Part shown: positions 8,134-17,562 of the stretch, piece after piece
Position numbering within the stretch: position 1 is the first letter of the stretch
How the letters are laid out: every line of letters starts with the position of its first letter
Assembly: GCF_900625095.1 (NCBI RefSeq)
Contig: NZ_LR130760.1
Coordinates: 470,301-534,300, forward strand
From: Acinetobacter ihumii
Lineage (GTDB): Bacteria > Pseudomonadota > Gammaproteobacteria > Pseudomonadales > Moraxellaceae
Direction of reading: 5' to 3'
Length of the DNA stretch: 64,000 bases
Notes under the pieces: model-generated
What the model was told of the DNA's origin: nothing
Database searches by the model: none
What the model saw: only the letters and a program-made list of their open reading frames with translations
Made by a program: the position numbers and the translations under genes

Positions 8134-9180
8134 TTATTGAGCTTGTTGAGGTTGAGCGACTACTGTACGGCTACCAGTAATTGTAGCGAATACACGGCGG
8201 TTCATAGCGCGACCTTCTTTCGTGCTGTTGTCAGCAATCGGTTGATCCCACGCGAAACCTTGAGTAGATAAACGAGCTGCATCGATGTTGTATTCGTTTA
8301 CAAGAGCTGATTTAACAGAGTTAGCACGAGCTAGAGATAAACGTTCGTTCAACTTACGAGGACCAGTGTTATCTGTGTGACCATCGATACGAGCAGTTGC
8401 GTTAGGGTATTCAACTAACTTTTCAGCAACTTTCGCGATTTCTGGCTTATATTGATCTTTGATGTTTGATTTGTTTGTATCAAAGAATACACGAAGTTCC
8501 ATGTTAAGGTCTTCAGTCAACTCTTGTGGTTGAGGTTGAACTGGAGTTGGCTCAACTGGAGCAACTTCAACAACTGGAGCAGCTGGTTTCAAATGACCAC
8601 CAAGAACTACGTTCAAACCTGCAAGTGCAGTATAGTTCCAGAATTGTTCATCAAAGTTATATGTACCACGAGCTTCAGTACGAAGTGACAATGCATCGTT
8701 TAAGCGCCAGAATGCACCAACACCAGCATTACCTAAAGTACCTTCTTCGCTATTGCCTTTCCATGGAGCACCACGGTATACGCCATCATCAAATTCATAT
8801 TTGTAATGACCAGCACCTAACAACACATAAGGTTTGATTTTGCTGTCATAGTTTTTGGTGATCAAATCAGAAGTTACATAAAAGTTACCATTGATTTGTT
8901 TTTGTTTGTATTCAGCACCAGCGATAGAACCGTCTACATCACCTTTTACTTGGTTATATTCAGCTTCGAAACCTAACCAAGGCGTTAATTCAACACCCAG
9001 TGCCGCACCAACGAATAAATCGTCTTGAAGCTCTGGTCCGTTAGTTAGCTTGTTGTTGTTGTGCTCCGTGTCTTGGAATGTATAACCAAGCAATAAAGGA
9101 GTTACGGTAACGCCAGCATTTACAGCAGCGAATGGAACAGCAGCAAGCATAGTAGCAAGTGCAATACGACTCAATTTCAT
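8134..9180 (-). CDS. ompA: Outer membrane protein OmpA
   Basis: A 348-residue OmpA. The start is ATG at 9180 because a near-perfect Shine-Dalgarno (GGAGGATATCC) precedes it; the frame also stays open upstream. The signal peptide (about residues 1-22, ending AAVNA) is followed by an 8-strand barrel, then a proline-rich hinge ([16 protein letters not shown]). The OmpA-like C-terminal domain has [29 protein letters not shown] and GRAMNRRV, with the conserved Asp and Arg that bind diaminopimelate in peptidoglycan. It is the main porin and wall anchor of Acinetobacter. The 5' untranslated region is probably long. Confidence 0.97.
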   Translation of the reverse strand: MKLSRIALATMLAAVPFAAVNAGVTVTPLLLGYTFQDTEHNNNKLTNGPELQDDLFVGAALGVELTPWLGFEAEYNQVKGDVDGSIAGAEYKQKQINGNFYVTSDLITKNYDSKIKPYVLLGAGHYKYEFDDGVYRGAPWKGNSEEGTLGNAGVGAFWRLNDALSLRTEARGTYNFDEQFWNYTALAGLNVVLGGHLKPAAPVVEVAPVEPTPVQPQPQELTEDLNMELRVFFDTNKSNIKDQYKPEIAKVAEKLVEYPNATARIDGHTDNTGPRKLNERLSLARANSVKSALVNEYNIDAARLSTQGFAWDQPIADNSTKEGRAMNRRVFATITGSRTVVAQPQQAQ

Positions 9181-9563
9181 GGATATCCTCCAGAGATAAA
9201 CAAATTGTTTGTTATTCAAGCTCAGCCTAAAATTTTTATGGCCCTGAGATAACTTTTTATATACCCCAGTATTATTTTTAAGCTACTCACGTTGAATCAT
9301 ACAAACACTTAAACTGATTTCCAAGTGCTTGATAACTTTAATCAAGTAAATTATTGACAAAATTACTTACAATTTCCGTTGTAATTCCGTAACGATTTAC
9401 TCAACGTGTACTCATGAATAGCTTATCTTCACGCTTTCTTTATTTTAACAGTATTAAAACGCTTAGGTAATAAATATTTCAACTTAATAATTTTTTCAAT
9501 ACAATGTGCTTAATTGACTGTTAAAAAACAAAAAAAGTTACAGAAGATGGACGTATCTTTACC
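9181..9563. promoter_or_regulatory. Divergent regulatory region between ompA and the pseudopilin gene
   Basis: A 383-bp AT-rich spacer with no gene. On the minus strand a possible -10 (TAATAC, RC of 9269-9274) lies 16 bp from a weak -35 (RC of 9291-9296). On the plus strand TTGACA at 9355-9360 could be a -35 for the pseudopilin gene, but its -10 partner is poor. Both are tentative. Confidence 0.4.
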
Positions 9564-10091
9564 ATGAACAATAAAATTTTCGGATTTTCGCTTGTAGAAA
9601 TGAGCGTTGTAATGACAATTATCGCCATTATTACCAGTCTCGCATTGCCTTCTTATCATCGATATATGGCATCTCAAGAAGCAAAACAGGTGCCTCAAAC
9701 CCTCACACTTCATATACAAAAAGCAAAACAAGAATCTTTGCTTTATAGACAGAACATCATTTTGTGTGCAACCAGCACGTTTGATGAATGTAATTCAGAC
9801 TGGTCAAATGGCTATATGCTTTTTATCGATCAAAATAAAAATCGTAGCTATGACCGTGATGAACAAATTCTTTCAAGCATGACGATGCCATTAAAATATG
9901 GTGCATTAACTTGGCGCGGTGCAGGCACTAATCAAAGAATGAGGAGTTCTATGCTGGTGTTTGAAGGTAGTGTTGGCTTACCGATTGCTTCAAATGGCAC
10001 TTTCCGTTACTGCTCATCATATAATCATCATCAAAATTTAGTTCTAAGTAGAATGGGACAATCCAGAGTTGAGCAACCCAACGCTTGCTAA
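9564..10091 (+). CDS. GspH/FimT-family pseudopilin
   Basis: A 175-residue type IV pilin-like protein. It has the short leader MNNKIFG followed by the prepilin peptidase site G|FSLVEM with the conserved Glu at mature position 5, then a hydrophobic helix (VVMTIIAIITSLALPSYHRY). The C-terminal half has paired cysteines and GspH/FimT-style strands (DWSNGYMLFIDQN). FimT/GspH proteins are minor pilins of type IV pili or type II secretion; FimT in some bacteria helps DNA uptake. It stands alone, away from the fimU-pilVWXE minor pilin cluster. Which system it serves cannot be decided here. Confidence 0.85.
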   Translation: MNNKIFGFSLVEMSVVMTIIAIITSLALPSYHRYMASQEAKQVPQTLTLHIQKAKQESLLYRQNIILCATSTFDECNSDWSNGYMLFIDQNKNRSYDRDEQILSSMTMPLKYGALTWRGAGTNQRMRSSMLVFEGSVGLPIASNGTFRYCSSYNHHQNLVLSRMGQSRVEQPNAC

Positions 10092-10192
10092 ATGAACTGA
10101 TGAGTCTAACTAGTCGTCTATTCTAAAGCCATGAATCCGTTATTTTTTGAATATACTAATGTCAAAATCTAAAGTGCATATAGGAGAGGATT

Positions 10193-11368
10193 GTGACTGA
10201 TATTGTCATCGTTAACGGCGCACGTACTGCAATGGGTGGTTTTCAAGGTTCATTGACAAATTCAACAGCCCCTGATCTTGGTGCAGTAACAATTCGGGAA
10301 GCAATTACTCGTTCGGGTTTACAAGTCACCGATATTGAAGAAGTCATCATGGGCTGCGTCCTTCCTGCGGGTTTAAAACAAGGTCCAGCACGTCAGGCAA
10401 TGCGTAAAGCAGGTCTACCAGACTCTACGGGCGCGGTCACTATTAATAAACTTTGTGGTTCGGGAATGAAAGCGGTTATGCAAGCTTCTGACATGATTCG
10501 GGCAGGTAGTGCTGAAATCGTAGTCGCTGGTGGCATGGAATCGATGAGCAATGCACCCTACATCTTACCAAAAGCACGTGCGGGTTACCGTATGGGACAC
10601 GGTGAGATTAAGGATCATATGTTTCTGGATGGTCTTGAAGATGCAGAAACAGGTCGTCTGATGGGTTCTTTCGCTCAAGACATGGCCAATACCCGCGGTT
10701 ATACACGCGAACAAATGGATGATTTTGCGATTCGTTCATTAAAACGTGCCCAAACTGCAATTACCGAAGGTTACTTCAAAGACGAAATTGTGGCTGTAAC
10801 ACTTTCAACGCGTAAAGGCGAAGTCTCAATTGATCAAGATGAACAGCCGCTGAATGCTAAACTAGATAAGATCCCAACTTTAAAACCAGCATTTGCAAAA
10901 GATGGAACGATTACTGCTGCAAATGCAAGTTCAATTTCAGATGGAGCATCTGCTTTAGTATTAACTTCCAGCGAAGTTGCTCATCAACGCGGATTAGAAC
11001 CATTGGCGAAAATTGTTGCAACAGCTTCAAATTCACAACATCCTTCTGAATTTACCATTGCCCCTGTTGGAGCAATTGATAAAGTACTTAAAAAAGCAGG
11101 CTGGGATGCTCAAGACGTTGACCTTTGGGAAATTAATGAAGCCTTCGCTATGGTGACCATGTGTGCGATTGATGATTTTAAACTTGATGTAGAGAAAGTT
11201 AATATCCATGGAGGCGCATGTGCATTAGGTCATCCAGTGGGTTCTACTGGTTCGCGTATTATTCTGACGCTTATTCATGCTCTAAAACGCACTGGTGGTA
11301 AAAAAGGTGTTGCTGCACTTTGTATTGGTGGCGGTGAAGCAACAGCCGTTGCAATTGAATTGATCTAA
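10193..11368 (+). CDS. Acetyl-CoA acetyltransferase (thiolase)
   Basis: A 391-residue thiolase with GTG start at 10193 behind Shine-Dalgarno AGGAGAGGA. The nucleophilic cysteine is in NKLCGSGMKAVM (Cys near 88). The C-terminal catalytic signatures are NEAFAMV, HGGACALGHPVGSTGSR (His) and CIGGGEA (second Cys). Length and motif pattern fit a biosynthetic or degradative acetoacetyl-CoA thiolase of the AtoB/PhaA type rather than FadA. It condenses two acetyl-CoA or cleaves acetoacetyl-CoA. No partner gene (reductase, CoA transferase) is adjacent, and a perfect-palindrome terminator follows, so it is monocistronic. Confidence 0.93.
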   Translation: MTDIVIVNGARTAMGGFQGSLTNSTAPDLGAVTIREAITRSGLQVTDIEEVIMGCVLPAGLKQGPARQAMRKAGLPDSTGAVTINKLCGSGMKAVMQASDMIRAGSAEIVVAGGMESMSNAPYILPKARAGYRMGHGEIKDHMFLDGLEDAETGRLMGSFAQDMANTRGYTREQMDDFAIRSLKRAQTAITEGYFKDEIVAVTLSTRKGEVSIDQDEQPLNAKLDKIPTLKPAFAKDGTITAANASSISDGASALVLTSSEVAHQRGLEPLAKIVATASNSQHPSEFTIAPVGAIDKVLKKAGWDAQDVDLWEINEAFAMVTMCAIDDFKLDVEKVNIHGGACALGHPVGSTGSRIILTLIHALKRTGGKKGVAALCIGGGEATAVAIELI

Positions 11369-11384
11369 AGCTTTTTATGTTATC

Positions 11385-11409
11385 AATCCCGCTTAAGCGG
11401 GATTTTTAA
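11385..11409 (+). terminator. Terminator after the thiolase gene
   Basis: A perfect 20-nt palindrome (AATCCCGCTTAAGCGGGATT) is followed by a T run. Confidence 0.88.
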
Positions 11410-11495
11410 TTTTCTGGATACAAAATTAGACGTTTCTTCAGCCATTTTTTGATTAAATTAATCCTGTGTTTAATAAAAATAATCAGGATAACATC

Positions 11496-11942
11496 ATGCA
11501 ATTGAATCATTATCTCAATTTCGATGGCGAAACAGAAGCCGCTTTTAATTTTTATCAATCTATTTTTGGCGGACAATTTTCAATGCTGACTCGTTATGGC
11601 GATCTTCCCACAGAACAAGCAGTAACCCTCTCTGAATCTCAAAAAAATCTAGTGTTACATGTTTCGCTGCCCATTAACGACTCAACAGTTCTCATGGGTT
11701 CTGACATGAATGAGCAATTTTGTAGTCCAGCAAATGCAGTGCTAAACAAAGGTAACAATCACTATATTTCGATTAATTTGGTCAATGATGAGCTCGAAGC
11801 CCGACGTCTATTTAATCTCCTATCAAGAGGAGGACAAATTGAAATGCCTATGCAAAAGACCTTCTGGGATGCATTATACGGCGCATTTACAGATCAATTT
11901 GGTGTGAAATGGATGGTGAATTGCCAGCTTTTTGACGAATAA
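11496..11942 (+). CDS. PhnB-like VOC-superfamily protein
   Basis: A 148-residue protein of the PhnB/glyoxalase-like VOC fold. The start is ATG at 11496 (MQLNHYLNFDG), the family's usual beginning, with Shine-Dalgarno CAGGATA; an in-frame GTG 30 bp upstream is less likely. The hallmarks are AAFNFYQSIFGGQ near the N-terminus and VKWMVNC at the C-terminus. These proteins are metal-linked dioxygenase-fold members of mostly unknown activity, sometimes annotated as 3-demethylubiquinone methyltransferase-like by sequence only. No substrate can be inferred. Confidence 0.85.
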   Translation: MQLNHYLNFDGETEAAFNFYQSIFGGQFSMLTRYGDLPTEQAVTLSESQKNLVLHVSLPINDSTVLMGSDMNEQFCSPANAVLNKGNNHYISINLVNDELEARRLFNLLSRGGQIEMPMQKTFWDALYGAFTDQFGVKWMVNCQLFDE

Positions 11943-11974
11943 GATCATTCAGCTTTAGAAACAAGTTGTACATT

Positions 11975-12517
11975 TTAGTTATGTGTGGTCATTAAATAAG
12001 GATAGGGATTGACCGCACCCTGCCCTGTTAAATAAATACCATAATGTAAATGTGGTGGAGTAGCTTTTGCATTTCCTGTGTTGCCAACATAGCCAATTAA
12101 CTCCCCAGCTTCAACCCAATTTCCCACCGAAATTTGCTCGGCATATCCATCAAGATGAGCATAATAATGTCGACTTAAATCAGGACCTAGAATCCATACG
12201 ACCTGCCCACCCAAACTATTTGTCCCAATATTTGAGACAATTCCCTGAGTTGCACTCATAACTGGAGTACCCCGTTGAGCAAAAATATCGACACCTTCAT
12301 GTTTACGATTTTCACTGCGTGCAGCTCCCCATGTATCTTGAATTTGACGTGAATTCACCCCTTGAACTGGAATCATGACTTTATCTGGTAAATCTGATTG
12401 CATTAACTGCATATATTTGAGTGGATACTGCACACCAACAGATTCACCTGAAGCAATCGGTTCACATCCTGTAAGAAAAACGATCAATAAAAAGCTAAAA
12501 ATTTTTATATTTGACAT
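11975..12517 (-). CDS. M23-family peptidase lipoprotein
   Basis: A 180-residue LytM-fold lipoprotein. The N-terminus (MSNIKIFSFLLIVFLTGCEP) is a lipoprotein signal with lipobox LTGC; the residue after Cys is Glu, which favours outer membrane sorting. The M23 domain has all metal ligands: HEGVDIFA (HxxxD), HYYAHLD and PHLHYG (HxH). It may therefore be an active zinc endopeptidase that cuts peptidoglycan cross-bridges, unlike the degenerate LytM regulators. It sits alone, convergent with the PhnB-like gene. Confidence 0.9.
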   Translation of the reverse strand: MSNIKIFSFLLIVFLTGCEPIASGESVGVQYPLKYMQLMQSDLPDKVMIPVQGVNSRQIQDTWGAARSENRKHEGVDIFAQRGTPVMSATQGIVSNIGTNSLGGQVVWILGPDLSRHYYAHLDGYAEQISVGNWVEAGELIGYVGNTGNAKATPPHLHYGIYLTGQGAVNPYPYLMTTHN

Positions 12518-13024
12518 TTTAAATAGCTAAAATAAATTACTCAGAAATTCATCTTAACGTTATTCTAAGCAATACCGCATACGCAGATACATATTAGAAA
12601 ACTTAATATAAGCTTAAACATAAACCTGAAATAGTCGAAATCAAGCTTAGAATGTAAAATTCAAACTTTCTTTCAGGCTAAACGTTCATACTTTTTACAC
12701 AAAAACTTTGACTGTAGCGTCTATTTTTTTTGACAAAAAAGATAAAGTAATTATTACAAAAATATTTTAATTAATTGTTTTTAAAAAAATATTTTATTGA
12801 AAATCCTTTTTTTAATAAAATCATTAAATAAGCTTGCAAATAAAAAAATTCACTTTTTTGTTCTACAAAACCCAATAGAGCATTTACTCTTATTTTAATT
12901 GTGTTATTTTTGTTGCATGGAGTAAATTTGGCTTCTACATTTAAATCAACTACTTCTGAGTAAGTAGTGTAAATGCTTGGAAATAAGCAATAAAACTTTT
13001 TTAAAAGTTCAAGGAAAGATTAGA
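12518..13024 (+). promoter_or_regulatory. AT-rich regulatory region and structured leader of the FadL-family gene
   Basis: A gene-free 507-bp stretch of very low GC. TTGACA occurs near 12729 with an ATTAC-type -10 about 17 bp later. Nearer the gene, 12938-12975 can fold: an outer stem CATTTA/TAAATG encloses an inner 7-bp stem ACTACTT/AAGTAGT (12949-12968). The Shine-Dalgarno AAGGAAAG lies just before the ATG at 13025. No FadR-like operator is recognised. Confidence 0.45.
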
Positions 13025-14371
13025 ATGAAATTAAAGTATTTAACCACAGCCATTGTTTTGGCATCACTGCCTGCGACAGGGGTTTTCGCAGCAGCTTTGG
13101 ATCGTTCAGGTCAGTCCATATCTTCATTTCTACAGCCGGGTAATTATTTTGAGGCAGGCATTTCTATACTAGATCCAGATGTGTCTGGTAAAGAAGCTGG
13201 CAGTTCTTTAACCCGACGTGATGTCAGTGATATGGGCGATGATTATCAATTTTATAATGCAGCCCTAAAATTACAGCTCACCCCTCATTTTTCTTTTGGT
13301 GTGATATATGATCAACCATTTGGAGCAGATGCAAAATATTCGGGTGATAACGTTTTTGTCGCCAACCCAAATGACCGACTTCTAAGTTCTTTGCCTGTAA
13401 CCACTTCAGCAATTAACGGCTCAACAACAGGTTCAACAAAAGTTGAAGTAGATACTCAGAATCTTTCTATGATTGTTGGCTTCCAACCAACTGAAAATTT
13501 TAATATTTATGGTGGTGGAGTTTATCAAACCATTAAAGGAAATGTAAGTTTAAGAGGTTCTGCTTACAGTGTTTTTAATGGTTATGATGCAAATATTAAA
13601 GAAGATTCATCTGCTGGCTGGTTGGCTGGAGCAGCATTTCAAATTCCAGAAATTGCTTTAAAAGCTTCGATTACATATCGCTCAGAAATCGACCACAACT
13701 TCGTAGCTGATGAAAATCTTGGTCTTGCCACTCCGTTGGGCATTGCTGCTGGATCTGGTGCACTAAATGGTGTTTTAGGTAGCCTACCACCTCAGCAACA
13801 AGCTGCAATCGCTAATGCTATTGGTAAATTTGTTGTAGCTAATGGTACATCTGGCAAAACCAAAATTACCACACCTCAATCAGTTAACCTTGATTTCCAA
13901 ACAGGTATCATGGCTAATACTGTTGCATTTGCTAACGTACGATGGGTGAACTGGAAAGATTTCTCTATTCAACCTTATAAATTTGGTAAAGCTTCAGAAG
14001 CAGTTGGACCATTAGTAAGCCGTCCGAATGGTTTTAACTTAGTTGAATATTCAGATGACCAATGGTCTGCTAATGTCGGTGTTGGTCGTAAACTTAATGA
14101 CAAATGGGCTGGGAATGTTTCAGTAGGTTGGGACTCTGGTGCAGGCAATCCTGTCTCGACTCTAGGACCAACAGAAGGTTACTGGAATGTTGGTATAGGC
14201 ATGCAATTTAGTCCAGCGCCAAACTACTTTATTGCTGGTGGTGTTAAATATTTCTGGTTGGGTGATGCTAAAGCTCAAACTGGTGCACAAGCAGGTGGCA
14301 GTGATTATGTCGCAGAATTTACAGACAATGATGCTCTTGCGTATGGCTTAAAAATCGGTTATCGCTTCTAA
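13025..14371 (+). CDS. FadL/OmpP1/TodX-family outer membrane transporter
   Basis: A 448-residue porin. The start is ATG at 13025, chosen for the AAGGAAAG site and a proper signal peptide (MKLKYLTTAIVLASLPATGVFAA); the frame is open further upstream. The mature protein shows the FadL-type N-terminal plug region, alternating beta-barrel strands and a C-terminal aromatic end (GLKIGYRF) typical of BamA substrates. FadL-family porins take up long-chain fatty acids or other hydrophobic compounds. With atfA, the thiolase and Acinetobacter lifestyle, fatty acid or alkane-derived substrates are likely, but substrate is inference. Confidence 0.88.
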   Translation: MKLKYLTTAIVLASLPATGVFAAALDRSGQSISSFLQPGNYFEAGISILDPDVSGKEAGSSLTRRDVSDMGDDYQFYNAALKLQLTPHFSFGVIYDQPFGADAKYSGDNVFVANPNDRLLSSLPVTTSAINGSTTGSTKVEVDTQNLSMIVGFQPTENFNIYGGGVYQTIKGNVSLRGSAYSVFNGYDANIKEDSSAGWLAGAAFQIPEIALKASITYRSEIDHNFVADENLGLATPLGIAAGSGALNGVLGSLPPQQQAAIANAIGKFVVANGTSGKTKITTPQSVNLDFQTGIMANTVAFANVRWVNWKDFSIQPYKFGKASEAVGPLVSRPNGFNLVEYSDDQWSANVGVGRKLNDKWAGNVSVGWDSGAGNPVSTLGPTEGYWNVGIGMQFSPAPNYFIAGGVKYFWLGDAKAQTGAQAGGSDYVAEFTDNDALAYGLKIGYRF

Positions 14372-14391
14372 TCCATTGACTTCTATTACTT

Positions 14392-14424
14392 AAAACAAAA
14401 GGCGCTAAATGCGCCTTTTGTTTT
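14392..14424. terminator. Bidirectional terminator between the FadL-family gene and thrH
   Basis: A 14-bp perfect inverted repeat (AAAACAAAAGGCGC and complement) with loop TAAAT lies between convergent genes. Confidence 0.92.
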
Positions 14425-14439
14425 ATCAAAGTAGAATGA

Positions 14440-15057
14440 TCAAACTGGAATATCACGTTGAGAAACTGAACGAATGGCTTGTTTTAAAGCATCATAACCA
14501 TGAATCGCTGGAAATTGTGGAAACTCAGCAATCACATTCTCAGGTGCATCAAACAGAAAACCATGATCAGCTTCACCCAGCATGGTCGTATCATTATAAG
14601 AATCCCCTGCTGCAATCACACGAAAATTCAAACCATGTAAGGCTTTTACTGCTTCACGCTTTTGATCAGGCTGGCGAAGTTTATATGCATTAATCATCCC
14701 ACTTTCATCTGTCTCTAATTTATGACAGAAAATTGTTGGCCATCCCAGTTGTTGCATCAATGGATGTGCAAACTCATAAAATGTATCGGAAAGAATGATT
14801 AACTGAAAATGTGTTCGTACCCACTCTACAAACTCTTTGGCACCCGGTAATGGTCCCATATCAGCAATTACCGCTTGAATATCATTTAAGCCTAAACCAT
14901 GCTGTTTTAAAATATTTAAACGTTGCGTCATCAAAACATCATAATCAGGAATGTCTCGTGTCGTCGCTTCTAATTCTTTGATTCCTGTTTTTTTTGCAAA
15001 ATTAATCCAGATTTCAGGAACTAAAACACCCTCTAAGTCTAAACAAACAATTTCCAT
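14440..15057 (-). CDS. thrH: ThrH: phosphoserine phosphatase / phosphoserine:homoserine phosphotransferase
   Basis: A 205-residue HAD-superfamily enzyme of the usual ThrH length. The HAD motifs are CLDLEGVLVPE (motif I, Asp nucleophile near residue 6, here DLE), ILSDTF (motif II) and AAGDSYNDTTML (motif III/IV). DLEGVLVPEIW is distinctive for ThrH, which in Pseudomonas dephosphorylates phosphoserine and can also move the phosphate to homoserine, linking serine and threonine synthesis. The Shine-Dalgarno GGAG precedes ATG at 15057. It is divergent from the CysH-like gene. Confidence 0.93.
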   Translation of the reverse strand: MEIVCLDLEGVLVPEIWINFAKKTGIKELEATTRDIPDYDVLMTQRLNILKQHGLGLNDIQAVIADMGPLPGAKEFVEWVRTHFQLIILSDTFYEFAHPLMQQLGWPTIFCHKLETDESGMINAYKLRQPDQKREAVKALHGLNFRVIAAGDSYNDTTMLGEADHGFLFDAPENVIAEFPQFPAIHGYDALKQAIRSVSQRDIPV

Positions 15058-15218
15058 GCTTACTCCAGCCGATTTTAAAATTGCATTAGTTTAGCATGTT
15101 GTAAACCGAGTACGTCCGATCTTTTCAGCCGAAATTAGTGCTTTATTGCAGGTGGCACTTGTAAAATGGATTATAATAGCCCATGAAATAAGTTGACATC
15201 TGATAAGGCAACCTTGCA

Positions 15219-15839
15219 ATGAGTTTAGATCTAGATCGTATCAATGCTGAATTGGGCAATGATGCTGAGAAAATAATTGAATGGGCATTAAGCCTGAATG
15301 AAAAAGCAATTGTTACGACCAATTTCCGCCCATTTGAAGCTGTAATTCTACACATGTTGACTCGTGTTAAGCCTGACATTCAAGTGGTGTGGATGGATAA
15401 TGGCTATAATACGGAAACAACCTATCAATATGTGGATGAAATTAGTAAATTACTCAATCTTAATCTACTCACCTATTTACCAAAGCGTTCTCGTGCACAT
15501 CGTGAAGCCTTAGAAGGGTCTGTACCTGCACTTGATGATCCTAAACATGAAGCTTTTACTGCTGAAGTAAAATTAGAGCCTTTTGAGCGTGCTCTACGTG
15601 AAACAGCGCCTAAAGTCTGGTTTACAGCTTTGCGTGCAACGGATACTGCTGTTCGTGCAGAAATGGATGCAATCAGTATTAATCCAGATGGTTTAATTAA
15701 AGTTGCACCTTTACTCAAATGGACATCAAAAGATCTTTGGGAATATATGCAAAAGCATAATCTACCAGACAATGAAGACTATTTTGATCCAACCAAAGGT
15801 GAAGAGCATCGCGAATGTGGCTTGCATTTAAGTCATTAA
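15219..15839 (+). CDS. cysH: Phosphoadenylyl-sulfate reductase family protein, short and atypical
   Basis: A 206-residue adenine nucleotide alpha-hydrolase protein. It ends with ECGLHLSH, the motif carrying the catalytic cysteine of PAPS/APS reductases. The cysteine pairs that bind a 4Fe-4S cluster in APS reductases are absent, which points to a PAPS-type, thioredoxin-dependent enzyme. Two things are odd. It is shorter than E. coli CysH (244 residues), and the nucleotide loop (SSFG-type in E. coli) reads TTNFRPFEAV. The region before the C-terminal motif is also shortened (DPTKGEEHRECGLH). It probably acts in assimilatory sulfate reduction, but the divergent loop makes substrate uncertain. 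Confidence 0.8.
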   Translation: MSLDLDRINAELGNDAEKIIEWALSLNEKAIVTTNFRPFEAVILHMLTRVKPDIQVVWMDNGYNTETTYQYVDEISKLLNLNLLTYLPKRSRAHREALEGSVPALDDPKHEAFTAEVKLEPFERALRETAPKVWFTALRATDTAVRAEMDAISINPDGLIKVAPLLKWTSKDLWEYMQKHNLPDNEDYFDPTKGEEHRECGLHLSH

Positions 15840-15850
15840 GTGCTCACCGT

Positions 15851-15880
15851 CAAGCAGCCAATATTTGGCTGCTTGTGGTT
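15851..15880 (+). terminator. Hairpin after the CysH-like gene
   Basis: An 11-bp perfect stem (CAAGCAGCCAA with TTGGCTGCTTG) with loop TAT. The downstream T-run is weak (TGGTTT), so termination may be partial. Confidence 0.75.
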
Positions 15881-16123
15881 TAAGATATTAAAATGATCTT
15901 TTAATTTTCCTACATTGTCTCAATAAAAAAACTGATCAATCACGAATGCTTGATAAAATCGCTTTTCACGCTCATAAACCAACCATTCCTCACATTTTAT
16001 TGGCTTTAAGTTTATTTTTGCTTATATACTAGTCATACACATCTATTAGACACACGTTTTATAATTCTAAAAACGTAGCTCATCAAGGGTTATTGATATA
16101 ATTGCAGTGAGGCAATCAAGGCT

Positions 16124-17521
16124 ATGCGACCACTACATCCAATCGACTTCATTTTTTTGTCATTAGAAAAAAGACAACAACCTATGCATGTAGGGGGACT
16201 ATTTTTATTTGAAATCCCCGAAAATGCCCCCGAAACTTTTATGCAGGATCTGGTTGATGATATTCGCAAATCAAAATCGATTCCTGTCCCACCGTTTAAT
16301 AATCGGCTCAATGGGCTGTTTTGGGATGAAGATGCAGAATTTGATCTGGATCATCATTTTCGTCACGTTTCTTTGCCTCACCCGGGTCGTATTCGTGAAT
16401 TACTGGTTTATATTTCTCAGGAACATAGCACCTTAATTGATCGTGCCAAACCGCTATGGACCTGTAATATTATTGAAGGAATTGAAGGCAATCGTTTTGC
16501 AATGTATTTTAAAATTCATCATGCCATGGTGGATGGTGTTGCAGGTATGCGTTTGATTGAAAAGTCACTGTCGCATGAACCGACTGAAAGAAGTATCGTT
16601 CCACCATGGTGTGTTGAAGGCAAACGGGCAAAACGTTTAAAAGAACCCAAAGCTGGAAGAATCAAAAAAATCCTCACCGGTTTGAAAGGACAACTTGAAG
16701 CTGCACCACGTGTCATGCAGGAACTTTCACAAACCTTACTTAAAGATATTGGTCGTAATCCTGATTATGTTTCCAGCTTTCAGGCACCAAGCTCGATACT
16801 CAATCAGCGTGTGAGTTCTGCACGTCGTTTTGCAGCGCAATCATTTGAACTAGATCGTTTCCGTAATATTGCCAAGGCACTGGATGTCACCATTAATGAT
16901 ATCGTGTTAGCAGTATGTTCCGGTGCTTTGCGTGAATATCTCATCAGTCATCAAAGTTTGCCTAACAAACCATTAATTGCGATGGTGCCTGCCTCATTAC
17001 GCAGTGATGATTCTGATGTGAGCAACCGAATTACCATGATTCTTGCGAATCTCGCCACGCATAAAGATGATCCTTTAGAGCGTTTGGAGATCATTCGTCG
17101 CAGTGTACAAAATGCCAAACAACGTTTTAAACGCATGACCAGTGATCAAATTCTAAATTATAGTGCTGTGGTGTATGGCCCAGCGGGACTTAATATTTTA
17201 TCGGGTATGATGCCGAAACATCAGGCTTTTAATCTGGTCATTTCTAATGTTCCAGGTCCAAGAGAACCACTTTACTGGAACGGTGCAAAGCTGGATGCGC
17301 TCTACCCTGCATCCATTGTACTGGATGGTCAGGCACTTAATATTACCATGACCAGCTACCTAGATAAACTGGAAGTCGGTTTAACGGCTTGTCGCAATGC
17401 CTTACCTCGTATGCAAAACTTATTGAATCACCTTGAAGATGAAATACAACGGTTTGAGCAATTGATTGCAGAAAAAGAAAGTATGCAACAAAGAGAACGT
17501 GAAATGATTGCAGCAAGCTGA
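16124..17521 (+). CDS. atfA: Wax ester synthase / acyl-CoA:diacylglycerol acyltransferase AtfA
   Basis: A 465-residue WS/DGAT that closely follows the A. baylyi AtfA sequence as I recall it, beginning MRPLHPIDFIFLSLEKRQQP. The catalytic motif HHAMVDG is at residues 132-138 and the second family motif SNVPGPREP lies in the C-terminal half. The enzyme joins fatty acyl-CoA to long-chain alcohols or diacylglycerol, making wax esters and triacylglycerol that are stored in lipid bodies. It is monocistronic, with 284 bp of upstream DNA and a terminator after it. Length equals the usual 450-475. Confidence 0.96.
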   Translation: MRPLHPIDFIFLSLEKRQQPMHVGGLFLFEIPENAPETFMQDLVDDIRKSKSIPVPPFNNRLNGLFWDEDAEFDLDHHFRHVSLPHPGRIRELLVYISQEHSTLIDRAKPLWTCNIIEGIEGNRFAMYFKIHHAMVDGVAGMRLIEKSLSHEPTERSIVPPWCVEGKRAKRLKEPKAGRIKKILTGLKGQLEAAPRVMQELSQTLLKDIGRNPDYVSSFQAPSSILNQRVSSARRFAAQSFELDRFRNIAKALDVTINDIVLAVCSGALREYLISHQSLPNKPLIAMVPASLRSDDSDVSNRITMILANLATHKDDPLERLEIIRRSVQNAKQRFKRMTSDQILNYSAVVYGPAGLNILSGMMPKHQAFNLVISNVPGPREPLYWNGAKLDALYPASIVLDGQALNITMTSYLDKLEVGLTACRNALPRMQNLLNHLEDEIQRFEQLIAEKESMQQREREMIAAS

Positions 17522-17533
17522 TTTGAAAAATAA

Positions 17534-17562
17534 AAAAGAGGCTAATTAAGCCTCTTATTTTT
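17534..17562. terminator. Terminator after atfA
   Basis: A 7-bp stem (AAGAGGC with GCCTCTT) has A residues on the left and a T run on the right. It overlaps the stop codon (17555-17557) of the small minus-strand ORF. Confidence 0.85.

Noticed and set aside
8526..8837. A 103-codon plus-strand ORF inside ompA
   Set aside because: It lies wholly antisense to ompA and its Glu/Leu/Gln repeats mirror the proline-rich hinge codons.
17538..17562. Attenuator of the small 58-codon ORF
   Set aside because: The stem is best explained as the atfA terminator, though it overlaps the ORF's stop codon.
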